Assembly: GCF_000938305.1 (NCBI RefSeq)
Contig: NZ_JYMT01000042.1
Coordinates: 985,130 to 1,049,129, forward strand
Length of the DNA: 64,000 nucleotides
Reading direction: 5' to 3'
Source: Bradyrhizobium sp. LTSP885
Lineage (GTDB): Bacteria > Pseudomonadota > Alphaproteobacteria > Rhizobiales > Xanthobacteraceae
A program made the translations under genes and the position numbers. The first letter of the stretch is position 1; each line of letters begins with the position of its first letter. Under the pieces are notes generated by a model. That model searched no databases. It was not told the DNA's origin and saw only the letters and a list, made by a program, of their open reading frames with translations. Below are positions 45,821-52,966 of this stretch, piece after piece.

Positions 45821-46543
45821 TTAGAGATGCGTGCGAAGCAGAGTATCCTTGGCCTCGTTTACCCGGGCAGCGAGGTACGTCGACCCCCCCTGGTCGGGAT
45901 GCAGTTTCTTCATGAGGGCGCGGTGGGCGCGGCCGATCTCGTCGCGGGTCGCTCCCGGTTGCAGGCCAAGGATCTGATAGGCCTCCTCATCAGTCATTTT
46001 GCCGGTCGCCGTCGTACGGCGTTGCCCCCCTGCCCGGTCGCCCTGCGCGTCCTGACGCCAGGCGGGAAACCGGCGGTCCAGATAGCTTTCAAGTAGCGCG
46101 ACGCTCTCGGCATCGAAGCTCGGGACCATCGCCAGCAATAGCGGCAGATCGAACTCGTCGAGCATCCGCCCGGCGTTCGGCCCGTCCACGATCTGGCCCT
46201 TGAGCACGCCGCTCTTGTGATCGAGGCTCATGTCGAGATATTGCGAGCGCACCCGCGAGCTCTGTCCCGACGAACGCTGCGCGCCGCCGAAGATGCCGCC
46301 GAGATTGGGAAAGCCTGTACTCCCGAACGGCGACCAGCCGAGCAATCCCGCGCCGAAGATGCCGAGCGGAATGGCGACCGCAAGCTCGCCCTTGACGCCG
46401 GTGAAGGCTGCGACCGCGAGCGCGAGCACGCCGCCCCCGATCTTGACCATGCGCGCAAGCGCAGCCGGATTGGCCGCACGAAACATCTGCAGCGCGGAAT
46501 AAATGACGACAACGGCGACGACGCCGACGATCAGGGTTGGCAT
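45821..46543 (-). CDS. Membrane-anchored DnaJ-like protein
   Basis: 240 aa from ATG 46543. Two hydrophobic N-terminal segments (MPTLIVGVVAVVVIYSALQM; LALAVAAFTGVKGELAVAIP) precede a variable part and a C-terminal J domain: EAYQILGLQPGATRDEIGRA, then HRALMKKLHPDQGG with the HPD motif. It resembles the Tim14/DjlA-like co-chaperones that recruit Hsp70 to a membrane. An open frame runs back to 46984 but antisense to the DUF302 gene. Confidence 0.9.
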   Translation of the reverse strand: MPTLIVGVVAVVVIYSALQMFRAANPAALARMVKIGGGVLALAVAAFTGVKGELAVAIPLGIFGAGLLGWSPFGSTGFPNLGGIFGGAQRSSGQSSRVRSQYLDMSLDHKSGVLKGQIVDGPNAGRMLDEFDLPLLLAMVPSFDAESVALLESYLDRRFPAWRQDAQGDRAGGQRRTTATGKMTDEEAYQILGLQPGATRDEIGRAHRALMKKLHPDQGGSTYLAARVNEAKDTLLRTHL

Positions 46544-46666
46544 GCGCGGAATATAGGCGTCCCGGAGATAAAAAGCATGCGAAGCTTCGCCTCGCCGCAG
46601 CGTGAAGTCTTGCGGTGCGACAATTGCTCCAGGTTGCCTGCGGGACGGGAGCCGAGGGAGAACGCT

Positions 46667-47074
46667 ATGGCAGTTGAGGGACTGGTCAGCCTGCGCAGCA
46701 GCTTCGGGCCGAACGAAACCACTGATCGGCTGAAGGCCGAGTTGCAGGCGAGCGGGCTCACCGTGTTCGCGCAGATCGATCATGCCGCGGGCGCGGCCAG
46801 CGTCGGCCTTGCGCTCCGCCCCACCGCGGTGCTGATCTTCGGCAACGCCAAGGGCGGCACGCCGCTGATGCAAGCAGCGCAGACGATCGGCATCGACTTG
46901 CCGTTGAAGGCGCTGGTCTGGCAGGATGAAGCCGGCGACACCTGGCTTTCCTACAATGACCCCGCTTGGCTTGCGCAGCGGCACGGCATCACGGAGCAGA
47001 CCAAGACCGTGGCGGCCAACATGTCAGGAATGCTGAGGGCGCTTGCGAAAGTCGCGACGTCGCCCGCCGCGTGA
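46667..47074 (+). CDS. DUF302 family protein
   Basis: 135 aa from ATG 46667 (GAGGGAG ten bases upstream). GLVSLRSSFGPNETTDRLKA, LTVFAQIDHAAGAASVGLAL, RPTAVLIFGNAKGGTPLMQA and the LPLKALVWQDEAGDTWLSYN end match DUF302. Such proteins have a small alpha/beta fold and are often found beside redox or metal genes; function unknown. Divergent from the DnaJ-like gene and convergent with the VWA gene. Confidence 0.92.
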   Translation: MAVEGLVSLRSSFGPNETTDRLKAELQASGLTVFAQIDHAAGAASVGLALRPTAVLIFGNAKGGTPLMQAAQTIGIDLPLKALVWQDEAGDTWLSYNDPAWLAQRHGITEQTKTVAANMSGMLRALAKVATSPAA

Positions 47075-47087
47075 CGTAGCGCACCGC

Positions 47088-47858
47088 TTATTTCATCTGG
47101 CCGATCAGCGTGGCCGCGCCGCGCGTGCTCTTCGCCAGTTGCAGGAGCGCGTCACGACCGCCGGCGGCGTAGGCCGCGGCAGCGCGCAGCAGCTCGCGGA
47201 GCTGGGCTGAGGCGCCGGGATCGAACCTGCACCATGCCCCGCCGGTCAGGCGCGCGATCTCGCGAAATGCCTGCTCGGCGACCGCGTCCTCGCCCTCCTG
47301 GAACATGAAAACCGGGACCTTGAGCAGGCCCAGTTCACCGGCCTTGGTGCAGAGGTCGTCGAGGCGTTCCTCCATCGCATCGCCGACGAACACCACCGCG
47401 CGCACGCCGGCGGCGACTGCTTCGCGTCGCGCCTCCGACAGCACCTTGCCGATCTGGGTATTGCCGCCCTGGCAGTCGATCTTGCCCATCAGCTTCGCCA
47501 GCTGCGCGCTATCGGAAATCCACCCTGTCGCACGGCACTCGTTGAAGCCGCGATAGTAGACGAGACGGATATCGAGGCTGCCGAGCGAGGCGGCCTCGCG
47601 AAACATGTCCGCCTGCAGCGCGCACGCCATGTCCCAGGTCGGCTGCCGGCTCATGGTGGCGTCGAGCGCAAACACCAGCCTGCCGCGCGCGCCGGCACGG
47701 TGCGGCGACATCGCGTGCGCCTTCGCCACGAACGCGGCGATGTCGTCAGCCGTCGACGTCCGCGCCTCCGGTAACGCACCGGCCTTGCGCGCGTCAGGCG
47801 CATCCGCCGCGCGCCCGCTGTTTCCCGATGTTGGTTTGGTTGGCTCGCCAGCCATCAC
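47088..47858 (-). CDS. VWA domain-containing protein
   Basis: 256 aa. The MIDAS appears as ALDATMSRQPT (DxTxS) with later GGNTQIGKVL and VFVGDAMEERLDD. The C-terminal helix is Ala-rich (LRAAAAYAAGGRDALLQLAK). Cytoplasmic, no signal peptide. In related genomes this type lies beside the DnaJ-like gene, as here (about 0.5 kb away). A metal-dependent protein-binding module of unknown role. Confidence 0.88.
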   Translation of the reverse strand: MMAGEPTKPTSGNSGRAADAPDARKAGALPEARTSTADDIAAFVAKAHAMSPHRAGARGRLVFALDATMSRQPTWDMACALQADMFREAASLGSLDIRLVYYRGFNECRATGWISDSAQLAKLMGKIDCQGGNTQIGKVLSEARREAVAAGVRAVVFVGDAMEERLDDLCTKAGELGLLKVPVFMFQEGEDAVAEQAFREIARLTGGAWCRFDPGASAQLRELLRAAAAYAAGGRDALLQLAKSTRGAATLIGQMK

Positions 47859-47953
47859 TGCTCGCTTGTTTCAGCAAGCCTTATGTGGGCCGGGATATCG
47901 GATTGGTCAATGCAACCGGCGGACCTGCCCGGACCGACGCCGGGCAGCCAAAA

Positions 47954-48892
47954 TCAATTCGTCGCCGAGGATGGATCCTTCTCGGTCTTCTTCACGGTCA
48001 GCGCCTTCTTGACCTTCTCGGTCAAGGTCTGCGGCTTCTCGACCGGCACGTAGAGCGAAACCGGACCCGGCTCCAAAATCTTCGGCGGCGCGTTCCTGGT
48101 GTCGACCGGCGCGACATCGCTGTCGGTGTCGGCGAGGAATTTATCGAGCATGGCCTGGATCGAGTTCTTGGCAGCGTCCGGGCCGGTGTCGCGCATGTCG
48201 TTATGCTGGAAGTTGGTGTTCACGACGGTGATACCCGCCTTCTCGCATTCCTCCGCGTCCGGCACGACGCCGGGATCGGGCTTGAACTGCGAGTCGTGGG
48301 AGCGGAACGACAGGATCTTGAACTTGCCGTCGGTCATGAACGGCACGCGCAGATTGTCGAGCGTCACAACCTTCTTGATCTCGTCCGGATACTGCTTGGC
48401 GAAATACATCGCGATGTCGCCGCCATTCGAATGGCCGACCATCGTCAGCTTGCTGTAGTCCGCGTTCGGCTCGACCTTCTTCATTTCTTCGATGGCGAAT
48501 TTGATGTTGGTGATGCCGCGCTGATACTGCGGCAAACGGCCGACAAAGATCTCGCCGACCTTGGTCACCATCGGCCCATCCGAGGGCAAGTCGTTCTGGA
48601 TGCTGACCGCCAGATAGCCGCGCGCCGCGAACACGTTCGCGAGGAAGGAATATTCGGTGAATTTGACGGTATTGCCATGATTGAGGATCGCCACCGGCAG
48701 CGTGATCATGCCGGCGTCGGCCTGCATCACCTTATCGCGGCGCACCGCCACGTCGACCGCGACCACGCGCTCATCGCGAGTCGGATCCTTGAATGTGAAG
48801 GTCTCGTGACGGATCGCCCACTTGCTCGCGGTGAAGTACGCGGCAGTGACCACCACGGAGAGAGAAAGCAGAACGGCAATTCCACGTTTCAT
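47954..48892 (-). CDS. Exported alpha/beta hydrolase (serine hydrolase)
   Basis: 312 aa from ATG 48892 (GAGG seven bases upstream). Signal peptide or anchor MKRGIAVLLSLSVVVTAAYF; the nucleophile elbow is VGHSNGGDIAMYF, the acid/His part is less obvious (FRSHDSQFKPDPG; TNFQHNDM). The tail is Lys/Pro-rich. Substrate unknown. Two GTGC-N3/4-GCAC dyads lie upstream at 49021-49054, like those at the phasin gene, which hints at PHB-linked control. Confidence 0.85.
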   Translation of the reverse strand: MKRGIAVLLSLSVVVTAAYFTASKWAIRHETFTFKDPTRDERVVAVDVAVRRDKVMQADAGMITLPVAILNHGNTVKFTEYSFLANVFAARGYLAVSIQNDLPSDGPMVTKVGEIFVGRLPQYQRGITNIKFAIEEMKKVEPNADYSKLTMVGHSNGGDIAMYFAKQYPDEIKKVVTLDNLRVPFMTDGKFKILSFRSHDSQFKPDPGVVPDAEECEKAGITVVNTNFQHNDMRDTGPDAAKNSIQAMLDKFLADTDSDVAPVDTRNAPPKILEPGPVSLYVPVEKPQTLTEKVKKALTVKKTEKDPSSATN

Positions 48893-49020
48893 GACGTCCT
48901 CAAGGCGCCCGCCAACCAAGGGCTATTTTTCGCCCGGAGACTCTTCGGTCTCCTTCTTCAGCATATATGTCACGCCGACGTGACAGGAAGTCTAAATGTT
49001 GTGATTCCGCAGCATGTTCA

Positions 49021-49054
49021 TTGTGCGATGCACCCATACATTGTGCAATCGCAC
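49021..49054. promoter_or_regulatory. Two GTGC-GCAC dyads upstream of the alpha/beta hydrolase gene
   Basis: TTGTGCGATGCAC (49021-49033) and TTGTGCAATCGCAC (49041-49054). The first has the same GTGC-N3-GCAC form as the phasin sites, the second has N4. They are 129-162 bp upstream of the hydrolase start. Candidate sites for PhaR or a similar regulator. Confidence 0.4.
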
Positions 49055-49191
49055 ACGTTTCCGGAAAATCGTACCTCCTGGAACCTACGACGCAGGCTCT
49101 CAACGCTGGGTTCGACCTGTCGCTAAAAGTAGAGGGAAAACCCTGGCGGGGGCAGCTTTGTTCCGCTTTTTTGACAACTCCGTGACGGAAA

Positions 49192-50001
49192 TCACCGTGC
49201 GACTACGGGTTTTGCCGGAGCTTCGGTATAAATGACGAGCTTCAGTGCCGGATCGTCGTTGGCCTGGAAGCTGGCATATTCCAGCCGGAGCTGGCCACGC
49301 CGGGGATGCTTTATGAGCTTGTACCCGGCGCTGACGCTGCGGACATCGTGCGCCCCCCACCAGCCCTCGAATTCCGGGCAGCCGGCTCGCAAGCGCGCCA
49401 AAAGCTCGCGGAACGCCGGATCCCCGGCCCAGAGGTCGTGGGTGGCGCGGAACTGGGCCACCATCCGCCGCGCCTCGTCGGCCCAGCCGGCGCCGAACAG
49501 ACGCCGTGTCGCCGGGTTGGCCAGCACACAGATCAGCACGTTGCGATCCGCCTCCGGCAGCTTGCCAAAGCCAAAGATGTCCTCGGCGGCTGCGTTCCAG
49601 ACAAGAACGTCCCAGCGCCGGCCTGTGACATAGGCCGGCTGGTTCAGGCTCTCGACGGTGCGCCAGATCGCCGGCGGGACAACCTCCGGCGCGAACGGCC
49701 GGCGATCGCCGTCGCGGGTCAGCGCGCGCAGATGGGCATGCTCGGCCTTGCTCAGGCGCAGCGCCCGCGCCAATGCGTCGATCGTGGTGACGGAGGGGCT
49801 GACCGAGCGGCCCTGCTCGAGCCGGATGTACCAGTCGACGCCGATGCCGGCGAGCTCGGCGACTTCCTCGCGGCGCAGGCCCGGCGTGCGCCGGCGCCGG
49901 CCTGCGGCGATGCCCATCTGCTTCGGCGTCAGTTTCTGCCGTCGCGAGCGGAGGAAATCGCCAAGTTCAGTATGAAGCTCGCTTTGCTGCGCGCCCGCCA
50001 T
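49192..50001 (-). CDS. MmyB-type helix-turn-helix regulator
   Basis: 269 aa from ATG 50001. The XRE-type HTH is LGDFLRSRRQKLTPKQMGIA with RRTPGLRREEVAELAGIGVD and WYIRLEQGRSVSPS. The C-terminal MmyB-like ligand-binding domain follows (VESLNQPAYVTGRRWDVLVW, NVLICVLANPATRRLFGAGW). Divergent from the MDR dehydrogenase gene, its likely target. Confidence 0.93.
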   Translation of the reverse strand: MAGAQQSELHTELGDFLRSRRQKLTPKQMGIAAGRRRRTPGLRREEVAELAGIGVDWYIRLEQGRSVSPSVTTIDALARALRLSKAEHAHLRALTRDGDRRPFAPEVVPPAIWRTVESLNQPAYVTGRRWDVLVWNAAAEDIFGFGKLPEADRNVLICVLANPATRRLFGAGWADEARRMVAQFRATHDLWAGDPAFRELLARLRAGCPEFEGWWGAHDVRSVSAGYKLIKHPRRGQLRLEYASFQANDDPALKLVIYTEAPAKPVVAR

Positions 50002-50028
50002 CGCGATCCTGCCATCAAACGTGGGTCC

Positions 50029-50048
50029 GGTAATCCTAGGATAATACC
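50029..50048. promoter_or_regulatory. Near-palindrome in the MmyB/MDR divergent promoter
   Basis: GGTAATCCTAGGATAATACC contains the perfect core ATCCTAGGAT and nearly symmetrical outer GGTA/TACC. In the 106-bp spacer of the divergent MmyB and MDR genes; candidate operator of the MmyB regulator. Confidence 0.55.
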
Positions 50049-50084
50049 AGGTCTTGCTGACCGCAACCGCGCTGACGATCATCT

Positions 50085-50106
50085 GGTCTCAACCAGGGAT
50101 GAGACC
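50085..50106 (+). promoter_or_regulatory. Inverted repeat covering the MDR gene ribosome site
   Basis: GGTCTCA (50085-50091) and TGAGACC (50100-50106) are inverted around the AGGGA-type ribosome site, one base before ATG 50108. In RNA this would hide the ribosome site; in DNA it could be a second operator. Confidence 0.4.
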
Positions 50107-50107
50107 C

Positions 50108-51193
50108 ATGAAAGCAGCAGTCTTGAAGTCATTCGGTTCGGCGCTCGCGATCGAGGACGTGCCCGCCCCTCGCATCGGCACGGGTGAGGTCATCGTCGAC
50201 GTGATGGCGGCGCCGGTGCTGTCCTACACCGACGAGGTGTTCAGCGGCGCACGCAAATATCTGCTCGAGCTGCCGGCAGTGCCCGGCCCCGGCGGCATCG
50301 GGCGGGTGCGTGCCACGGGTCCCGACGCGACCCATCTGGCCGTCGGCGACTGGGTGTTCTGCGATCCGACCTTCCGCTCGCGTGACGACAGCATCTCGCC
50401 CGACATCACGCTGCAGGGCTGGAGCGCGCGCGGCGAAGGCGGCCTCAAATTGCAGCGGCACTTCCGCCACGGCTCGTTCGCCGAGCAGACCTTGCTGCCG
50501 ACCGAGAACGTCAAGCGGATCGGCGCAATCGACGCCGCCGACGCGCCAGCCTGGTGCGCGCTCAACGCCTGCCTCGTGCCGTATGGCGGCTTCCTCGCGG
50601 CGCGATTGCAACCCGGCGAAACGGTGCTGGTCTCCGGCGCGACGGGGCATTTCGGCAGCGCGGCGGTCGCGGTCGCGCTTGCGATGGGAGCGGCCTGCGT
50701 GGTCGCGCCCGGCCGCAACGAAAAGATGTTGGCCGATCTTGTCCGGCGTTTCGGCCCGCGCGTTCGTCCCGTGGAACTCAGCGGTAACGAAGAGGATGAT
50801 CGGCAGCGCATGCGGCAGGCGGCCCCCGGCCCGATCGACCTCGTACTCGACCTGATGCCGCCGTCGGTCACGACCACGACGGTGCGCGCCGCCGTGATGG
50901 CGGTGCGGCCTTATGGACGCGTCGTGCTGATGGGCGGTGTCGGGATGCTGGGCGGCGCCGGGCTCGACCTGCCCTACCCCTGGATCATGCGCCAATGCAT
51001 CACCATCCACGGCGTCTGGATGTGTCCGCCGGAGGCGACCTTCGGCATGGTCAATCTGATCCGGGCAGGACTGTTGCAACTCGATCAGTTCGAGGTGACG
51101 ACATTCGACCTCGACCACGCCAATGACGCGGTGGCGCACGCCGCCGCCAATGGCGGGCCGTTCAGGATGACGGTGCTGACGCCGAACTCATAA
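50108..51193 (+). CDS. MDR-superfamily zinc-type alcohol dehydrogenase-like protein
   Basis: 361 aa. MKAAVLKSFGSALAIEDVPA, then the GroES-like domain, and the Rossmann part VLVSGATGHFGSAAVAVALA. The catalytic-zinc Cys/His pattern is not intact (LPAVPGPGGIGRVRATG has no GHE), so it is more like a quinone-oxidoreductase/medium-chain reductase. Start ATG 50108. Divergent from the MmyB regulator. Its last 37 bases have a second, diverged copy at 52930. Confidence 0.9.
   Translation: MKAAVLKSFGSALAIEDVPAPRIGTGEVIVDVMAAPVLSYTDEVFSGARKYLLELPAVPGPGGIGRVRATGPDATHLAVGDWVFCDPTFRSRDDSISPDITLQGWSARGEGGLKLQRHFRHGSFAEQTLLPTENVKRIGAIDAADAPAWCALNACLVPYGGFLAARLQPGETVLVSGATGHFGSAAVAVALAMGAACVVAPGRNEKMLADLVRRFGPRVRPVELSGNEEDDRQRMRQAAPGPIDLVLDLMPPSVTTTTVRAAVMAVRPYGRVVLMGGVGMLGGAGLDLPYPWIMRQCITIHGVWMCPPEATFGMVNLIRAGLLQLDQFEVTTFDLDHANDAVAHAAANGGPFRMTVLTPNS
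51152..51188 (+). repeat. 3' end of MDR gene, copy 1 of a flanking duplication
   Basis: GGCGGGCCGTTCAGGATGAC followed by GGTGCTGACGCCGAAC encodes the end of the dehydrogenase (FRMTVLTPNS). Copy 2 at 52930-52966 differs at only three of 37 positions. The EamA-TetR cassette lies between. Confidence 0.85.
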
Positions 51194-51310
51194 ACTTGGC
51201 GGCATGACGCATCGATGTTGGAGTCTGCTTTGCTCCTGACACGACTCGGTCGCTGTGCAGCAGCGAAATGAAGCGATGGGCCAAACTCGGAAGTCGCCGT
51301 GACGCGACCC

Positions 51311-52177
51311 CTAAGTCAAATTTGCTCGAGCACTTGGTCTCACTTGCGTCATGGCGACGCCCGAGATCGCGAGCAGCCCACCGACGATCAGCTTGGGGGT
51401 CATAGGGTCGCCAAGGAACAAGACGCTCGACATCAGGGCGAACACCGGAAGCAGCAGGCCGAAGGGTGCGACGCGGCCCATGGAGCAACGCCCGATCAGC
51501 CAGAACCAAAGGCCAAACCCGACGATTCCTCCGATGAAAATTGTGTAGGCGAGTGCCAGCCAACCACGTTCATCCGCCGTGATAAGGCTCGCCAGTTGTC
51601 CATGTTCAAGCAGCAACGACATCAACATGACCTGCGGCACCGTGAGCAGCGACAACCACCCCATCAACATCAGGGGATCAAAAGGGCCGTAGCGCTTCGT
51701 CAAGACGTTGGACACCGCGAACGCGAAGGCTGCCCCGACCACAAGCAGCAACGGAAGCGCGTTTGCCGACAGGCCAGGCCCCGCTGCCAACACGACCACG
51801 CCGACGAATGCAAGCACCACACCGGCGGACGTCGTGAGAGACGGCCTCTCCGCGAGCAGCGGCCACGCCAGCAGGACGGTGAAGGGCGGAGCGAGTTGAT
51901 ATGCGACGGCCGATATGCTTCCCGAGCCGAGCCCAAGGCCAACATAGAACAGCCCGAAGTTTAGTCCACCAAGGAAAACCGAAATAGCTGCGACAGGGCC
52001 GAACTGTTGACGTGTCGGCCTTTTGACGAACGGAATAAGCAGCAGCGCGATGGCCAGGAAGCGCAGTCCGAGGAAGAACAGAGGCGGAAACTCCATAACG
52101 CCCACCTTGATGGCCACGAACTGATAACCCCAGAGCAAGGGGACGGCCACCGCGCAGACGATCTGGATCGGAGACAT
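51311..52177 (-). CDS. EamA/DMT-family transporter
   Basis: 288 aa, about ten membrane segments and two EamA repeats (VPLLWGYQFVAIKVGVMEFP ... GVVLAFVGVVVLAAGPGLSA; AFAFAVSNVLTKRYG ... VGGLLAISGVAMTQVRP). Close to the YdcZ/RhaT-like drug-metabolite exporters. ATG 52177 has AGGAAG eight bases before it. A TetR-type operator is just upstream (52194), and the TetR gene follows upstream on the same strand. Confidence 0.92.
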   Translation of the reverse strand: MSPIQIVCAVAVPLLWGYQFVAIKVGVMEFPPLFFLGLRFLAIALLLIPFVKRPTRQQFGPVAAISVFLGGLNFGLFYVGLGLGSGSISAVAYQLAPPFTVLLAWPLLAERPSLTTSAGVVLAFVGVVVLAAGPGLSANALPLLLVVGAAFAFAVSNVLTKRYGPFDPLMLMGWLSLLTVPQVMLMSLLLEHGQLASLITADERGWLALAYTIFIGGIVGFGLWFWLIGRCSMGRVAPFGLLLPVFALMSSVLFLGDPMTPKLIVGGLLAISGVAMTQVRPSARANLT

Positions 52178-52193
52178 GGCATTCTTCCTTTCA

Positions 52194-52207
52194 AGACCAT
52201 TCGGTCC
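52194..52207. promoter_or_regulatory. TetR operator upstream of the EamA gene
   Basis: AGACC-ATTC-GGTCC (within AAGACCATTCGGTCCA), 17-30 bp before the EamA ATG. Nearly the same as the site upstream of the TetR gene (AGACC-AATC-GGTCT at 52875). Confidence 0.7.
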
Positions 52208-52247
52208 AGATATAGACGCGCCAACAGCGGAGGCGTCCATAGTTTGT

Positions 52248-52862
52248 CTACCTGATGAAGCGGTCGAGAAAAGCGTCAACGGTGGCTTGCGAAATGATCC
52301 GTGTCGGTGCCGTTTTACCGACCACCCGCAGGCCCTCGACGAAACAGACGAGAATGCGCGCAGCACTCGAAGGCTCGACACCATCGGCCAATCTGCCCGC
52401 TGCCTTCGCACGGGAAAGTGCACCAGCCACCCGAGCCTCCATGTCTCTGAAAAAGCTCCCGATGCGACGATCAACGTCAGCATCACGGCCAGCCAGTTCC
52501 ATGGCTGTGGCTACCAGCAGGCATCCCCGCCGACCATTGGCACCGCTGTTGCGGTCAACATAGCCGGCAAGATAGGCCCGCAGGCCGTCGACCGGCTCTC
52601 TGCGGTGGTCGAGTTCGATATCCATCCGCGCCAAGGCAATGGCAATGTAGCGATCGAGCGCGCGCAGGAAGAGCGAGTGCTTGTCACCGAACGCGGCATA
52701 AAGGCTGCCACGCGAGAGCTTCGTCGCACGCAGGAGGTCCGGGAGCGCCGTGGCGTGATAGCCGCGCGACCAGAATACGCCCATCGCGCGTTCGACAGCG
52801 GCTTCCGCGTCGAAACTTCGGGGGCGGCCACGGGGTAATTGCACTGGGGCTTGGTGTCTCAT
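52248..52862 (-). CDS. TetR/AcrR-family transcriptional regulator
   Basis: 204 aa from ATG 52862. HTH: FDAEAAVERAMGVFWSRGYH, then LLRATKLSRGSLYAAFGDKH. C-terminal ligand domain GRRGCLLVATAMELAGRDAD. Of the NemR/AcrR type, whose members bind AGACC-N4-GGTCT sites and respond to electrophiles. It is upstream of the EamA gene and both carry this site, so it probably represses itself and the exporter. Confidence 0.93.
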   Translation of the reverse strand: MRHQAPVQLPRGRPRSFDAEAAVERAMGVFWSRGYHATALPDLLRATKLSRGSLYAAFGDKHSLFLRALDRYIAIALARMDIELDHRREPVDGLRAYLAGYVDRNSGANGRRGCLLVATAMELAGRDADVDRRIGSFFRDMEARVAGALSRAKAAGRLADGVEPSSAARILVCFVEGLRVVGKTAPTRIISQATVDAFLDRFIR

Positions 52863-52870
52863 TGCTGATA

Positions 52871-52890
52871 TATAGACCAATCGGTCTTTA
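52871..52890. promoter_or_regulatory. TetR operator upstream of the TetR gene
   Basis: TATAGACCAATCGGTCTTTA: the arms AGACC and GGTCT around AATC, 8-27 bp before ATG 52862. Matches the NemR-type consensus TAGACC-N4-GGTCTA closely. Confidence 0.75.
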
Positions 52891-52929
52891 AATAGCAAGT
52901 GACCACCGCCACGCGGGCCATCTAGCGGC

Positions 52930-52966
52930 GGCGCCCCGTTCAGGATGACGGTGCTGAAGCCGAACT
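52930..52966 (+). repeat. Copy 2 of the MDR gene 3' end
   Basis: GGCGCCCCGTTCAGGATGAC then GGTGCTGAAGCCGAAC and TAG. It keeps the reading frame (FRMTVLKPN stop) of a dehydrogenase C terminus but is not preceded by the rest of a gene. Close relative of 51152-51188. Confidence 0.85.

Noticed and set aside
51194..51310. tRNA-like or attachment-site sequence after the MDR gene
   Set aside because: No cloverleaf or conserved tRNA bases could be built; the stretch looks like another intergenic repeat fragment.
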